The notes beneath the pieces are model-generated. The model was not told the DNA's origin. It did no database searches and saw only the letters and a program-made list of their open reading frames with translations. A stretch of 64,000 nucleotides of DNA from Phorcus lineatus (taxonomy: Eukaryota > Mollusca > Gastropoda > Trochida > Trochidae), in the NCBI GenBank assembly GCA_921293015.1, contig OV121084.1, forward strand, positions 50,255,864 through 50,319,863, read 5' to 3'. Below, piece by piece: positions 1-11,725 of the stretch. Position numbers and translations under genes: made by a program. Each line of letters begins with the position of its first letter. Within the stretch, counting starts at the first letter, position 1.

Positions 1-90
1 GAAACCTCACAATTGCACATTTTGATGCTATGGCAGCGGGGAATATGTTTGCACATGAATTACATTGCAGTTTGTAGATGTCACCATCTT

Positions 91-1178
91 TTAAGTCTTT
101 GTCATGACATTGACACAAGTCGTCCTATAACATCCGAAATAGGTTTCTGCGTACATGAGTGCTACAAGCGTGCCCGTGCTGTCATCGGTGACTGTGCAGT
201 TTAGCATCAGCTCCTCATCTGCAGTGAGAGGTTGTATGTCCTCAAGGTCATCATGTTCATTCATTTTCTGTAAAGAAATAGTTTTCATGACAAATTGAAA
301 AATATTTTGGGCCTTTTTCGAATACATTTTAATGAGACTGACGAGCTATGATAGCTATGATTTAAGAGAGGGGCGTTGCTTACAATTGAATCTTTTCGAG
401 TTTTCATTCTTTTATTACCACATTTATTATGCAATATAGTTCCGCAATTCCCGGAATTAATAGTAAATGTACCATTTCTTTTGGTTGCAACATTTACCAT
501 TTTCTGAGTGTTGCTGTTCAAATGTAAATCAGGAAAATTTATATACCTGCAATCTCCACTTCTAGGCATAAGTGAAGACGTATTATCAATAGTCCTTATA
601 CGAAATGAAGAAATCTGAAACGGCTGTTGTATGTAAGAATTTCTCATGTAAAGTAGCATTTCTTCAAGAGTTGAGAAATGCATTAAAATACAGAAGCCAT
701 CTTGCACAGCATTGTCATTTCTATCTCTACTGTGAGAATCAAATAAATAATATCCAGTCGGAGTTACTATAACCGCCACAGTTAAAGTACCAAATGTCAC
801 CAACATTGTGTTGGAATTATCAGCTGCCAAATTAAAAGCACTTTGTAATGACACTGTTTGGGCATTCACGTTTCCATCATCACCCCCAACACCAAAGAAT
901 TCTTCACTAATGCCTGAAGAAAAGGTATGGAAGTAATTTACTACTGTGGGCAGTTCACTGTGAAGTAAAGGCTGCGGTGGTCTTGAGTCTGTGATAAGAT
1001 CAAATAATTTGTTCCCATCAATAACTAAATTATTCAAAATTTCTGAATTCCAGATTGTAGGGCTTTGTATGCTTGCACATAAAAGAGCGACAAAAGCAAT
1101 TGCAGTGCATTGTACTCCTGGGTTTGAGAACTGAGAACTGCTTTGATTCATATTCCCCATTACTACAGAAGAAGGCAT
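91..1178 (-). CDS. C76-like (herpesvirus-tegument-USP-type) cysteine protease domain protein, spliced, 3' end uncertain
   Basis: The first exon is open from the ATG at 1178. It holds the arrangement seen in peptidase family C76 deubiquitinases: a Gln-Cys near the N terminus (Q23-C24 in GVQCTAIAF) and a paired Asp-x-His further on (D147 and H149 in YYLFDSHSRD), followed by hydrophobic strand-like segments (FCILMHF). In that family the Cys, Asp and His form the catalytic triad. A phase-0 intron is likely: donor GTAAGC begins at 383, acceptor TTTCTTTACAG ends at 268. Splicing joins about 265 residues to an acidic 58-residue tail ending near 91. Another reading from about 128 to the window edge has a Cys/His-rich pattern (CQCHDKD, CNSCANIF), so the real 3' exon structure may differ and continue off the edge. 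Such domains occur in uncharacterised invertebrate and mobile-element proteins; substrate unknown. The fold assignment rests on motif spacing only. Confidence 0.5.
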
Positions 1179-1299
1179 GGTCGCTGCGTAAAGTACTTAC
1201 CTTTACTTTGTTTAGCGCTTATCCGTCCACCGTCCAAACAAATCCTGAGAGTCTGCGACTGAGTTGCGCGTTCAGATCAAGTCACCGCTTTGGTTGATT

Positions 1300-4200
1300 T
1301 CCATCCATATTTAGGGCTGGTTCCGTTTATAAAATATATGAGTTGTGCAAAGATTTAATTAAACACATGTTCAGGGCCATGTTTCACGTATCCTTCAAAA
1401 CAGAACATGTATGAGTAACTGCTTCGAAAGTCATGAGTAAGGACACGTAGACAAAACCAACACTGTCTTTGCATCCGGTGCTTGCATCGTTAGCTGTCAA
1501 CTGATAAGGGGTCCCAGCATCGCGAGCTGTTAAGTGATAATTGGGGTCAGCTCAAAACTTCAGTGTTGCATGCGTAACAATTTAAAGTTTATACGCTGTT
1601 TGCCACATCACACTTTTGACATCTTCCCTGGCTTTACTGGCCTTCTTCATAAATCGTTTATACAATTATCATCTGTGTTGGGAGAACTTGGGTTATCATA
1701 TCATACACAATGAACTGTATATCGGATAAGCTTAAAATATTTATCGTAAATAAGGTTTTAGGACATATACCACTGAAAGTGTTTATATCAACCCATAAAT
1801 ATAAATTCCATCTCCTGATACTGTAAAAGTGTTGTTATAATTAAAAATGAGATTGCTACTCTAGGAAAGTTTATAAGTTGCCATGACAACTACTGACCAG
1901 CATTCCTTAGACGCATGCGCAGTCAGATTATGCTCCATGGTTTCCACTTTAGCCTGATACATAGGGTTGGAGCTCTCTCCAACCAAAAAATCTAGATTCA
2001 AATTTAGTTTTGTGAACCAAGACTGTCGGCTTGGGTAAACGCAAAGTCTATATAAAGTATATATAGTGTACATTTTAAAGTAACTTGCTCTTGAAAGTAT
2101 ATCCGAATGTAGAAATCTACCAAGAGTAAACATCACTCTAGAAGTTGTGCTAAGTGTCCCGAATTGCTGAGCTATACATGAAGATCGATTATAGTCGTAC
2201 CCCGTTATAAGTTTTGTCACAGTCTTTGGTCCGTCGCCAGTTCGGTTTCATCGTAATGTATTTATACATGTTAATCATGTCACAAAGTGTATGCAATCAT
2301 CCGTACGTTTACATCAGACCACCCCATGCATGATTTATGTTATAACAATACAAACGTTTAAAATATTCAGTAAAACATGTAAATCCCAAATTCATTTTGG
2401 CCTTAAATTAATCAGTGTGAAAACTAGCACTGCCATGGCAGCACTTCGGTTTTTATGACCTAAAATGCCATGTTTGACCTTCAGTTTCCTCTCAGTGGCA
2501 GAAATATACTTATCAGACGTATTTTCAACAAGTATGAAACACTTTTGCAAGATTTTAATTGTCCTAAAATAACTCAACAACTCAACAACAAACATAGAAA
2601 ACCTTTTGTTTGTGCTATAAGTAACACGTACACCAAATTACAATGAATTCGGTGCTTACATAGAGAATTTAGTTTGAGTGCTGCACTATTATATCATGTG
2701 CATAGTTAACGATTTAAGTTTACGTAAGTCGAAGAAAATTATAGAAGCCCAAGCAGTGATTTGAACACTCGATAATATGTAAAGTGTCCAAGTTTATTAT
2801 GAAGAGTCTTGTAGTTCACTGTCTTTTTATCCTTGGAGTTCCTACAATTTCCTGATATCTATCAGGCCAAATGCATCGTATGTACTGAACACCCAAAGAA
2901 AGAAGCAAGAAAGCATAACAAAACATTATATATTTTGTTGAATCAATAGTTTTTTGCCATCTCGGTCCTTTTGAAACAATTAAAGCTATTTACAATTTAG
3001 CAACCATTCATTTTAACAACCATTCCCCAAACAATTACGAAGTTTAAGATTTGATGTTTCTTTTGGTATTTACTAAAACTACAATCTAAAAAATATCCGC
3101 ACCATCCGGATCACAGGAACTTTAGCAGCGTTCGCTTGAAGCTTTGTGCATCACGGCACGTCAATTTAAAATGTATGTCACGTTTAATTCTTGCGCGATA
3201 TGAAACTAAAGCTGGTGTTGCATGATTGAATCTTAGTTGATTATCGGGGAAATTTTTGCGATGTTGTAATACATTTTAAGTGAAAAAAAGATGTATGATT
3301 AAACATAGATTTGTCTAGCAAACATAACCGAAATGATACTTAGATGTTATATTTACCGTCAATACAATTAATTTACATTGCTATATCCTCACCATTTAAT
3401 TTATAGATAATGAGAAACCCACAAGCTAACTTTAGGTAGATATTTTTTCAATATAATAGGAATAATTCTGTTAACTGATACTGCAGATTACAACATTCAA
3501 TGATACATGCTTATAAACCATACATTACCATGATGTAGGTAATAAGATACATTTAAGAACTTGGTAATTTATTCTCTGTCTATGTATAACGAATAGACGA
3601 GGGCTATGTTTTAATTTGCTATATGTGATATAGTTATTAATGCAGATATCACATTCTTTAAAATAATGTTTAACATCTTCACTTTACTTTAGAAATACCA
3701 TGTTTATCACATGTCGTAATATAAGGTTAATCATTTACATACTATCACGAGTACCTCAGCCACAAGTTGTAATATAAAACCGTCCTCCTCACTTGATTAG
3801 ATCATCGTATTATCATTAAACCGTAATTATCAGATTCGACCCGACCGTTACAATTGAACAGTGCGGTAGTTTTCAAAAATAATATAATATCACGTTTTTG
3901 TCATTGTACATGTATTGTAAAATTTGTTTTCGTAATTCACAATGATATGTTGCCGTATTTTGGTATCATGATTGTAATGTATATATATCTTGGCGAGGAC
4001 ACAGGTGCAATGAAGCGTGTGTGTATGTCGGGTAGCTGGGGCTTGGGGGAAAAGAGGGGGCTGGGATGGGCAGGGTGATGAGGGAGGTATGTGTGTGGAG
4101 GGTTTGGGGGTAGGTGGTGGGGTGGGTATAGTAGGTTTCAAATGTTTACGAGGGCCTGGGGAGTACAACAGAGATGTATGCGTTAATTGGTGGAGATGTT

Positions 4201-4490
4201 GGATATTGGGGTTTGGGTTATTTATTTTGATTTATTTATAAATTGAGATGCGCGCTAATTTGTGTATGTGAAGGGTTTTGAGACTGAGTGGCTATAGGAA
4301 TGAGTTGGTGTTAACAGGAACTTCATTTTCATTATGTCGTTGGTAAGTTGTACATGTACACGCATAGTTTAGTATGCATTCATGGTTTATTTTGTTCTTT
4401 TTAGTATTGTTTATATTAGGTAATAAGAGTAAATGTCTCTCATAACCATTTGGGTGGCCAATTTTAAGAACCAATGTGATATCTTTTATG
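1300..4490. other. No recognisable gene; AT-rich spacer
   Basis: The open frames here (for example 1861-2220 minus) have no recognisable motif and biased low-complexity composition, so I treat them as chance. A purine-rich, strongly G-skewed stretch at about 4020-4170 is read as spurious proline-rich or glycine-rich frames on either strand. Confidence 0.5.
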
Positions 4491-4506
4491 TAGTTTAATA
4501 TTGTAT

Positions 4507-4543
4507 GCTGTCTGTCTGTCTGTCTGTCTGTCTGTGTGTGTGT

Positions 4544-4633
<90 letters not shown>
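4507..4633. repeat. (TCTG)n/(TG)n/(TC)n microsatellite
   Basis: Five or six TCTG units run into a few TG units and then about 100 bp of almost pure TC dinucleotides. It abuts the 3' side of a minus-strand LINE fragment. Confidence 0.95.
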
Positions 4634-4637
<4 letters not shown>

Positions 4638-4639
4638 GA

Positions 4640-5770
4640 CTGGTTTAATGAACATAAAAAGTTGATTTACATTTCGTCATAACATCAATTTTTAATATTT
4701 TTCACAGTTTACATCTCATCTTTATCAAATTTTGGAGAGAAAACTGTGTTATAGAGAATATATCTCCATAGTCTGGTTGTGTCGACACCTTCCTTACTAC
4801 AGTGATGGTAACATCTACCTTTGCTAATTCTTTGGGTTGTATTGCAGTCCTGTTGTACTGAAGTACCCGGTTTGCCCCAGTTATGTTTTAAATTTTCATT
4901 CACTTCCACAAAAATACTTTGAATTGGGAATAAAAAGGTGGAGGGGGCATAACAATTATGAAGTTATAATTAAAATAAAGATAAAAAAAGTAATTATTAT
5001 TTTGAAAAGAAGCGAAGTCTGTAGTTATTGGATTATTGGATTCTTTGTAAGTAATGAAAAGTTTTGGTTTGAAATATAAGGAATAGAATTTGGATTCGTT
5101 TCATATTTTGAGAGGGTATGAAAGATATAATTGGTTATGACTTAAAATCAAGAATATATATACTTAACGTAACCATCTCAGCTGTAAATCATCTTAACTT
5201 AGTTTATAATTTCATTAGTAAAACTGTAAGTTCATCTTTGTTTTAACTAGATGTACGGGAAGTGGATTGTTGGGCTTATTGAATGTAGGGTTTTGGGAGA
5301 TTATCATAAGTACACGTTCAATCTTGACATATCACCCCGAAAACGTTTTATTAATACGGCTTGTCCACCTTCTTTCGCCAAATAAAGTTAAAGCATAAAA
5401 AAGTTAATTCCCTTATGTTGTTACACATGCAAATTGGGTTTGGAAGAATTGAAAATAGATGATTTGATTTTAGAAGGATCAAACATTTTTTTAAAATTGT
5501 ATTTCTTCCCAGGGCAGTGAGATCCCTTCCTAACCACTGATTCAGTGTTTCCAATCTTTGTTCCCCTTAACATTCTCACTGTTTCGTAACATTAAACTTT
5601 AACACAAATTATGAAAATGTAAGGAGATAATGGGTCACCCTTCCTGCATCCTCTTGTGAGTTTAAAGAAATCAAAAGAGAAGCCATTTACAGTTACCCGG
5701 GATTCTATAGTATAATTCCATCCATCTTCGGAGAGATACACTTAGGAGCAAGATTTGATTATTTTCATGC
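4640..5770 (-). mobile_element. Degenerate non-LTR retrotransposon (LINE), 3' part
   Basis: Read on the minus strand, 5554-5351 encodes a recognisable post-RT LINE segment: WLGRDLTALGR, then LPNPICMCNNIRELTFLCFN, then IWRKKVDKPY. The DNA between 5600 and 5770 closely matches 42.17-42.31 kb, where the RT motif GCRKGYPLPPYIF is visible, so this is the same family. Sequence at 4640-4740 and 5270-5330 matches 35.28-35.47 kb and is probably the LINE 3' tail. No intact frame remains. Confidence 0.65.
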
Positions 5771-5869
5771 ATCAAATAGTCACAAACACAGGTATTCACC
5801 TCGCCTATCAATCCGATCATTCAACACATTTGGTAATATTGAACTTAAATGAAATTAAACATGGGCGAA

Positions 5870-6110
5870 GATTTTGTAAAATTAATAACTGATTACTGCA
5901 CGATGAAACGGATGCTGACAAAATCAAGCAAATGATAAAGAGCAAGAAAATGACAATTGAAAACGGCTCTAGCGTGTTCAATAAATCAATTTACAGTAGC
6001 GATACCAGCTCTTATTTGAGAGAACCTTTCTCAGGATCAGAAGAGTACGTTAGAATACTTATCAGGAAACTCAAAGGAAATGAGAAAAAGAAGCGAAGGA
6101 ATTAACAAAA
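5870..6110 (+). repeat. Dispersed repeat shared with 43.08-43.29 kb
   Basis: About 220 bp here and at 43,080-43,290 are clearly homologous and same-oriented. Both contain GGATCAGAAGAGTACGTTAG. The plus-strand reading gives similar peptides in both (SGSEEYVRI), suggesting a decayed coding segment of a mobile element. Family not recognised. Confidence 0.55.
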
Positions 6111-6174
6111 CAAATATCAGATCTTGATATTAAAGGGGGTCAACAACTTTAATTTTTAACTTCCAGTGTTTTAT

Positions 6175-6310
6175 TAGCGAGGCCCCGCGAGAGTCGTAAA
6201 ACTCAATCAGCGCGCTCTCTACTCAGCGGTGTTTTTTCTGCGCTGCATCCTACGCGCGCGGTTTCATTACACGCGCGAATTACCCAACCGGATACGCGTG
6301 TGAGAATGTC
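6175..6310. other. Short CpG-rich patch in AT-rich DNA
   Basis: A roughly 130-bp stretch is dense in CG dinucleotides (GCGCGC, ACGCGCG, ACGCGTG) while both sides are AT-rich. No ORF or element boundary was recognised. It could be the end of a GC-rich mobile element or a regulatory patch. Confidence 0.4.
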
Positions 6311-7880
6311 GTTTTAAACAAATCGTTCTACAACTGAACTGCCATATGAGATATGAGATATGAGAAAAAATATATAAATCTTTGTAAAGTGAAATCTTTT
6401 TTAGTTTTAATTCCCTCACCTTTTACAAAATTAGATAAACAATTCTGGTGCTCTGGTATTATGCAGTTGTTTACATTTAACTTGTAAGCTTGGACACTAC
6501 AAACTTCACAATATTTCTGTCGATATTTTTAAAAGTTAGGTTTTGACTTGTGAGAATATTTTTTTGAATTTTCGTCACTATTACTCAATTCCTAAATATT
6601 TGAAATTTTTTATCTGTGGCAGACAGGGGTTGGGGGTTGTTTTTTTTATATTTGGCAGTAAATTGAACAACTGTAAAATCAGTGCACTTTTAATATTGAT
6701 ACAATTCACATATAGTTATCCAACTTTTTAAGAGCATAATTGAACACCAAGTTGACATTTAACAAAGACACAATCATTTTTCAGAAATTTAAGACACGTT
6801 TGCCATAATTTTAAAATATCACTGATAGTTATAAAAAGGGAATACATGAAGGATATATACTGGTCACTAGTTATAAAGTTTAACTAAAAGGGTTACCTTG
6901 ATGATAGGGTGTTTTAAACTGTTTTTTTTGGGTCCGGTTTAGTATGTCTCGCATTTGAGTTGACTATTCATCAGTAAAATTTTAATGTATAATCTCATGA
7001 TGATACAATCGAAAATTGATTTAATATTTTCATTATTTCAAAGTCATCGACAAGGGGTTCACCTCGTACATCATGCGTCCCGATAGTTCCGATATGGGAT
7101 TTCTAATTACGAATGGATAAGAATAAGAATGACTTGAAAAATGATGTATACAAACCTGGCAGTAATTGTTAACGTACATGTATTTACCAGTCTTACAGAG
7201 AAAAGGGCACCAACAATCTGAGCCATAATTAATGATAGATTCACTTTAGTAAATGACAATAAAAATTATCTCGTCCTAATCCCGGATTGACAAATAATTA
7301 CTTTGTTTTGATTTTTTTCGCCAATTATTCACAGTAGATGAACACATGCTTTTGACATTTAAAATATAGTGAAAAATATAAAATATAGCTGGATTAATCT
7401 TGAACATAAGCAAAACCGCATAATCTACATTTTTTTAATAGATATATCTTATTCCACGTAGTCTCTCAGACATTATACAATGCATGAACGGTAAAGCTGA
7501 AATCAACAATGATGTTATCTAATTTATCAGCCAACCAGTCAGGCATAAAGCAATAAAGCACAGCTGTCCTCGGAACAGGAAATGATAATAAGGATATTAT
7601 GTAAGAGATCGATCACATACGTTGTTTATAACACTTCAAGGAAGTTATATAGTACTTGGAAAGTCTGGTCTAAACAGTCACTGTAATCTCGCTCTACTCC
7701 CATGTTTTCAGTTGACGAGCTGGAATAAACATTGTCAATTCACTTCCTCTCTAATTCTGTTTTATTTGTTTATGATTGTATGTGGGCGTAAGGCAGCTTA
7801 CTGAAATTAAAGAATTGATATATTTCGAAATAATTGCATTTTCATCACTTAAATGCCAAAATCATGATATTTACTTATTT
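6310..7880. other. No recognisable gene; AT-rich spacer
   Basis: Open frames here are short, low-complexity and without motifs. Confidence 0.5.
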
Positions 7881-7889
7881 TCAATAATC

Positions 7890-8115
7890 ATCGACAAAAG
7901 GCCAACGGCTGTACGGCAAGGACATGCCCCCCCTATAGTCGACCGATTGCAGGTGTTCTCACAGCGACATGTGATAGTAGAGAAGCTATAGCCATTTTCC
8001 ATTTTGGACTGCAGGCATCGTGTTGTTGGGTTGAAGTTTAACGTCTGCTTCCACCATTGTGTTATGTCGCCGACGTGGGGCCTATGCCTTAGTTATTTGC
8101 AATAAATGGGGGAAT
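7890..8115 (-). repeat. SINE/MITE-like fragment with mollusc-type tail
   Basis: On the minus strand the stretch reads GGCGACATAACACAATGG, then GAAGCAGACGTTAAAC, then CTTCAACCCAACAAC. This ends like many molluscan short interspersed elements, in a GACGTTAAAC run followed by an AAC-rich tail. Boundaries are approximate. Confidence 0.4.
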
Positions 8116-8409
8116 AAAATTTAGAATATGTCATAGACACCCAAATTAAGTTAATAAAAGTTCTAAAGTGGTAAAAAAAATAAAATCAATTTGGAATTTG
8201 GAATTTAGGCATCGTGACAGGAACGAAAATGAATAAGCCAATCAACGATCGCATGTAATAAAGGGGATTCCCCTGTCACAATGACCGCTTGGCCGGCGCC
8301 CAGTCCGTGTCACGTGACCTCTTTCCCGGCTATGGCAATTACGTAACTGCTGGTCAATTAGGTCTGAAAGGCTAGGGTTGTTGTTCCCCTTTAAGCCTGA
8401 TGTGAATAA

Positions 8410-8750
8410 CGATGTAGATTGAAAAAAAAATCTTAGAAGAATAAGGAGCTGCAAATAAGAAACTAAAAAAGATAGATGAAATAAAAACTGAAGGGACCAT
8501 GAAGAGCGCAATATTTGGATGGAAGGAACAAGGTTCAAAACCAACATATTTCCTTTTCCCTTTGAAAATCGAAACATTATTAACAAAAAATTGCTAAGTT
8601 TGAATCCAAAAACGGAGAGAAATTCACAAACATAAAGACAAATTTTAACTTAAGTAAAATCTAAATGAACTATTCAAAGACTTTACTGTTAGAAAACTTA
8701 GTGAAAGCGAAAAGAACAATTACTATTGGAAAACTAAATATGACGCCCTT
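8410..8750 (+). mobile_element. LINE fragment between endonuclease and RT domains
   Basis: The plus strand reads EGTMKSAIFGWKEQGSKPTY, a degraded form of the motif (RSKxRWxEEGEKPTxYF) that links endonuclease and reverse transcriptase in L1/Tx1-like elements. Downstream, FKDFTVRKLSE and YYWKTKYDALATL continue the same element. The region at 42.75-42.95 kb (minus strand) is related. Confidence 0.6.
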
Positions 8751-8831
8751 GCTACTTTAATGAAAAAGAAAAACTAACATATAAATGTTATCATTTTGTT
8801 TATGTTTATCAATAGAATAGCATACTGTCAC

Positions 8832-9535
8832 GATGTAACGAAATCTAAACTAAACGTTTATCCGGCAGAAAGATTAAAACAATATAACAATCAAGCCAAA
8901 AAAGTAAGAGCGAAGTAATGAATAAGTGACTTATTTGCTGTCGTACCCAGTCAAGACGATAACTGGCAACCCATAGACAACTCAACAGGAGTTAACAGCT
9001 ACTTAGTGAAGTCATATGCCCGTGAATAACATTAGTCAAGCAATCACTGTATCAAAATACCCAGACGTTGAAACAACAAGACAAGCTCATGGCCGTCTTA
9101 ATGAAATAGCATCAATCATACAAATCGACACTGGCGAGACATAACAGGGACACGATGGGACGGGACTAAATAGGGATGAACAAACCAAAAGTACACAGTA
9201 CTGTAGACAATCCCTGATCACTACTTGAGTGAGTAAATAAATAAGACCACTAGGTAGGTTAAGTAGGACTTATGAAAATAAAGGGATGGTAAGGTAAAGT
9301 GTACACAGAGAAATAAAGGAATATTGACCTCACCAATCAAACTTCCAACGTCCAAGAGTCCCGTCCATTCGTCCTCGCACTGATAATAGCCAGAAAGTTT
9401 TGGTCATGCTGGTAAGAGGTCCAGCGGTATTAATGGAAACAGTGCGGACGTCAATGAAAGCTATGTGCTTACGTAAAGGGCCTAAACTCCTCTACCAGTA
9501 CATTTAAATATATATAACATAAGCATTGGCATTGA
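8832..9535. repeat. Dispersed repeat family A, copy 1 (possible solo LTR)
   Basis: The segment starts TGTCACGATGTAACGAAATC. It aligns along most of its length with 47,742-48,655 and, for its first part, with 41,403-41,590. Shared landmarks are AACAAGACAAGCTCATGGCC, CAATCCCTGATCACTACTTG, GTGCGGACGTCAATGAA, and an end near GCTACATGTAACAAGGCTG. Starting with TG, having a size of 0.7-0.9 kb and containing no ORF are compatible with a solo LTR, but no target-site duplication was identified. Confidence 0.6.
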
Positions 9536-9817
9536 CATGCTACATGTAACAAGGCTGGTACAGGTGCTGTTCACCGGGACCAGCCTTATGAAATTCATCC
9601 CATACCCAGCTTAGTAATTCACACGAAACGTCAGCAGGATGCCGCGACTAACGACAGCACAGAAAAAACAGGCCCTAGGAACACTTGACGCTGTCTACAC
9701 TGACCAAGCCGTTCCCAGTCACCTCCAGGTCAACGTAGAGACCATCTACAGGCTTCAGCAACGTGTCCGGACCACCAACATCACGAATGTTCGTCCCCAT
9801 ACTGGTAATGCCAAGGT

Positions 9818-10806
9818 CAGTGTTGCATCTAGAGCGCGTATTTGCGTATCTGGCGCATATTTTTATTTTCATACGCAGATTTACAAATAAATGCGTCAAA
9901 ATATACGCAGATTTGAAAAAATACACGCAAAATTACTAATGTACCGCGTATATATCAGCAAAAATTATTGCCTGTTATATTCCCGGCCGACTAGACTTTC
10001 GCGTAACTTCCCAAACTAAAAATAGCATTAACATCAGTGATCAGTTGGAATGGTTCGTAGACATTCGGAACTATCGCTGTTATAAATGCAGTGCTCTAAT
10101 TGGTCCGATTAGATACAAATACAATCGGAATTTCTCGGCAGTACCATCCCTTGACCTCGATTCTTCCGTATGACTTATGTCACGTGCACTGGCGCAATGC
10201 AGCATGCTCTAATGTCGGCAAATTGATGAAGATCGTTTTGAACTGTAAGTCTGTTAGAATTTAACTTATCACAATGGCAACAGCGAAGAAAGTTCGCAGA
10301 ATAACTGATTTCTTTGGAAGTCGTCAAAGTGAAACTAGAACTAGGCAGGATAATGAAGATGGCCACGATAACGGTCACATCGAAACTTCTGAACTTTTCG
10401 AAAATGGCGGCAATCACGATGCTGATGTTGAAACGAACGAAACTTTGCATGATGGTGATTCTTGTGTTACGCGAGAATTGACTGGCGGCAATTACGATGC
10501 TGATATTGAAATGAACGAAACTGTGCATGATGGCGATTCTTGTGTTACGGGAGAATCGAAGGAGAGAAGAATATTCAAACATTCTAACTAGTGACTTCAT
10601 GGGGTCCTCTGTGTAGATACTTAAGAGCTGTAAGGGTAAGTATTGCAGACAATACAATATCATTTACTTAAATATCCTTTTTATGTACACTGTACACTTT
10701 ACTATGCACTTAATAGTATGTGCACACAAACATAGGTGTTTGGCGCAGAAATAGAAAGGTAGTGAGTCAACTGGCGCAGAAAGAGCAAATCCTAGATGCA
10801 ACACTG
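9818..10806. mobile_element. 989-bp TIR DNA transposon (hAT-like, non-autonomous) inside the Tc1 gene
   Basis: Both ends carry a perfect 15-bp terminal inverted repeat (CAGTGTTGCATCTAG). The insert is flanked by a direct repeat CAAGGT (9812-9817 and 10,807-10,812), which reads as the duplicated target: removing the insert and one copy re-joins the Tc1 transposase codons (KVTTRRQDRH). Subterminal TGGCGCA and ACGCAGA motifs recur near both ends, as transposase-binding repeats often do. The CAGTG terminus suits the hAT superfamily, but hAT normally makes 8-bp duplications and only 6 bp are visible. It carries one short ORF and no transposase. Confidence 0.8.
10274..10591 (+). CDS. 105-aa acidic protein inside the TIR element, with an ITDFF motif and a duplicated segment
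   Basis: It starts MATAKKVRRITDFFGSR. The ITDFF core resembles the hydrophobic half of a PCNA-interacting peptide and also the N-terminal leader common on hAT/ZMYM-type transposase proteins. Two near-identical segments of about 26 residues follow, each with DAD(V/I)ExNET, then HDGDSCVT. The protein is strongly acidic and has no catalytic domain. It may be the leftover or captured first exon of a hAT transposase: a GTAAGT donor-like site (AAGGGTAAGTATT) lies at about 10,636, though past the stop codon. The duplication is also visible in the DNA. Expression is not shown. Confidence 0.4.
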   Translation: MATAKKVRRITDFFGSRQSETRTRQDNEDGHDNGHIETSELFENGGNHDADVETNETLHDGDSCVTRELTGGNYDADIEMNETVHDGDSCVTGESKERRIFKHSN

Positions 10807-11725
10807 CAAGGTTACCACAAGACGTCAGGACCGCCATACTGTGGACAGGATGTCGCCCCTCGTCATCGGCGTGATCGTCTACAGTTTGCCTAACAACACC
10901 AAAACTGGCAAAACATGGAGAAGGGTTCTGTTCACAAATGAGAGTCGCTACTGCGTGTCAACTGCAGATAGAATAACAATAAAAGGGCGTCGACGCGTCG
11001 GGCGTTATTAAGATCAATATGTGTCATGGAGAGAGATTCTTGGTTCATGGTTTGGGGTATAATCGGCCTGAACCAGAGAGTGGCTACTGTACATGTGGTG
11101 TTCAAGAATCTTGGTCCAGGGAGAGAAGGCGGCATCACATCAGTGCGGTATATCGACCAAGCTCACAGACCCAACGTCATACCCGATTTCGCAAGTCACC
11201 GGAACAACATTTTCCAGCTTTACAACGTCCGTGTCCACACCGCCATAACCGCAATAGACTTTCTACAGCATAAAGGTGTCAACATTATGCACCGACTAGC
11301 TCTTAGACAAATCCGATTGAACATTTTTGGAATGAATGACGTCATAAAAAGACCAAACACAGCCGATTTATTGTATTAGGCTTTACTAAGAGCATGGTTC
11401 CAGATGCCGTTCATCAATCGACTAGTACATTCCATGCATGGAGGCTGTGCTGCTGCTGTTGACACTCGTGGCGGACACACCAGACACTGAAGTAAAGACT
11501 GTGTATAGACTGTAAGGTTTATCAAGATGTCTTGAAATTATGAGGAGTTATTCACTGATCCGTCAACATATTGTGTACAGAAATGTATGGGGGTATCTCT
11601 GTCAATGTTTATGCCTGTCTCACACAGCTGATGTTTGGCTTGTCTCTTACACCTATCCCTTTCTTTAACTTATCTATTTAAGTTATTTTAATGAGTTTTC
11701 TGAGCCGACCCACGATGTTCTCATC

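Larger units (their letters stand above)
9639..11379 (+). pseudogene. Tc1-like transposase pseudogene, split by an inserted element
   Basis: The N-terminal part (9639-9817) is a Tc1 helix-turn-helix region: MPRLTTAQKKQALGTL, then VETIYRLQQRV. The frame resumes after an inserted element at 10,813 with TTRRQDRHTVDRMSP, then WRRVLFTNESRY, FMVWGIIGLN, FQLYNVRVHTA and DFLQHKGVNI. In Tc1 proteins the first two catalytic Asp lie in LFSDES and QxDNARPHTA; here they are Asn and Tyr. Frames shift several times and the region between the HTH and the catalytic core is shortened. It is therefore inactive. Deleting the insert restores a continuous reading across the junction. Confidence 0.85.

Noticed and set aside
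1861..2220. 119-aa ORF on the minus strand
   Set aside because: No motif, no flanking splice logic and composition like its surroundings.
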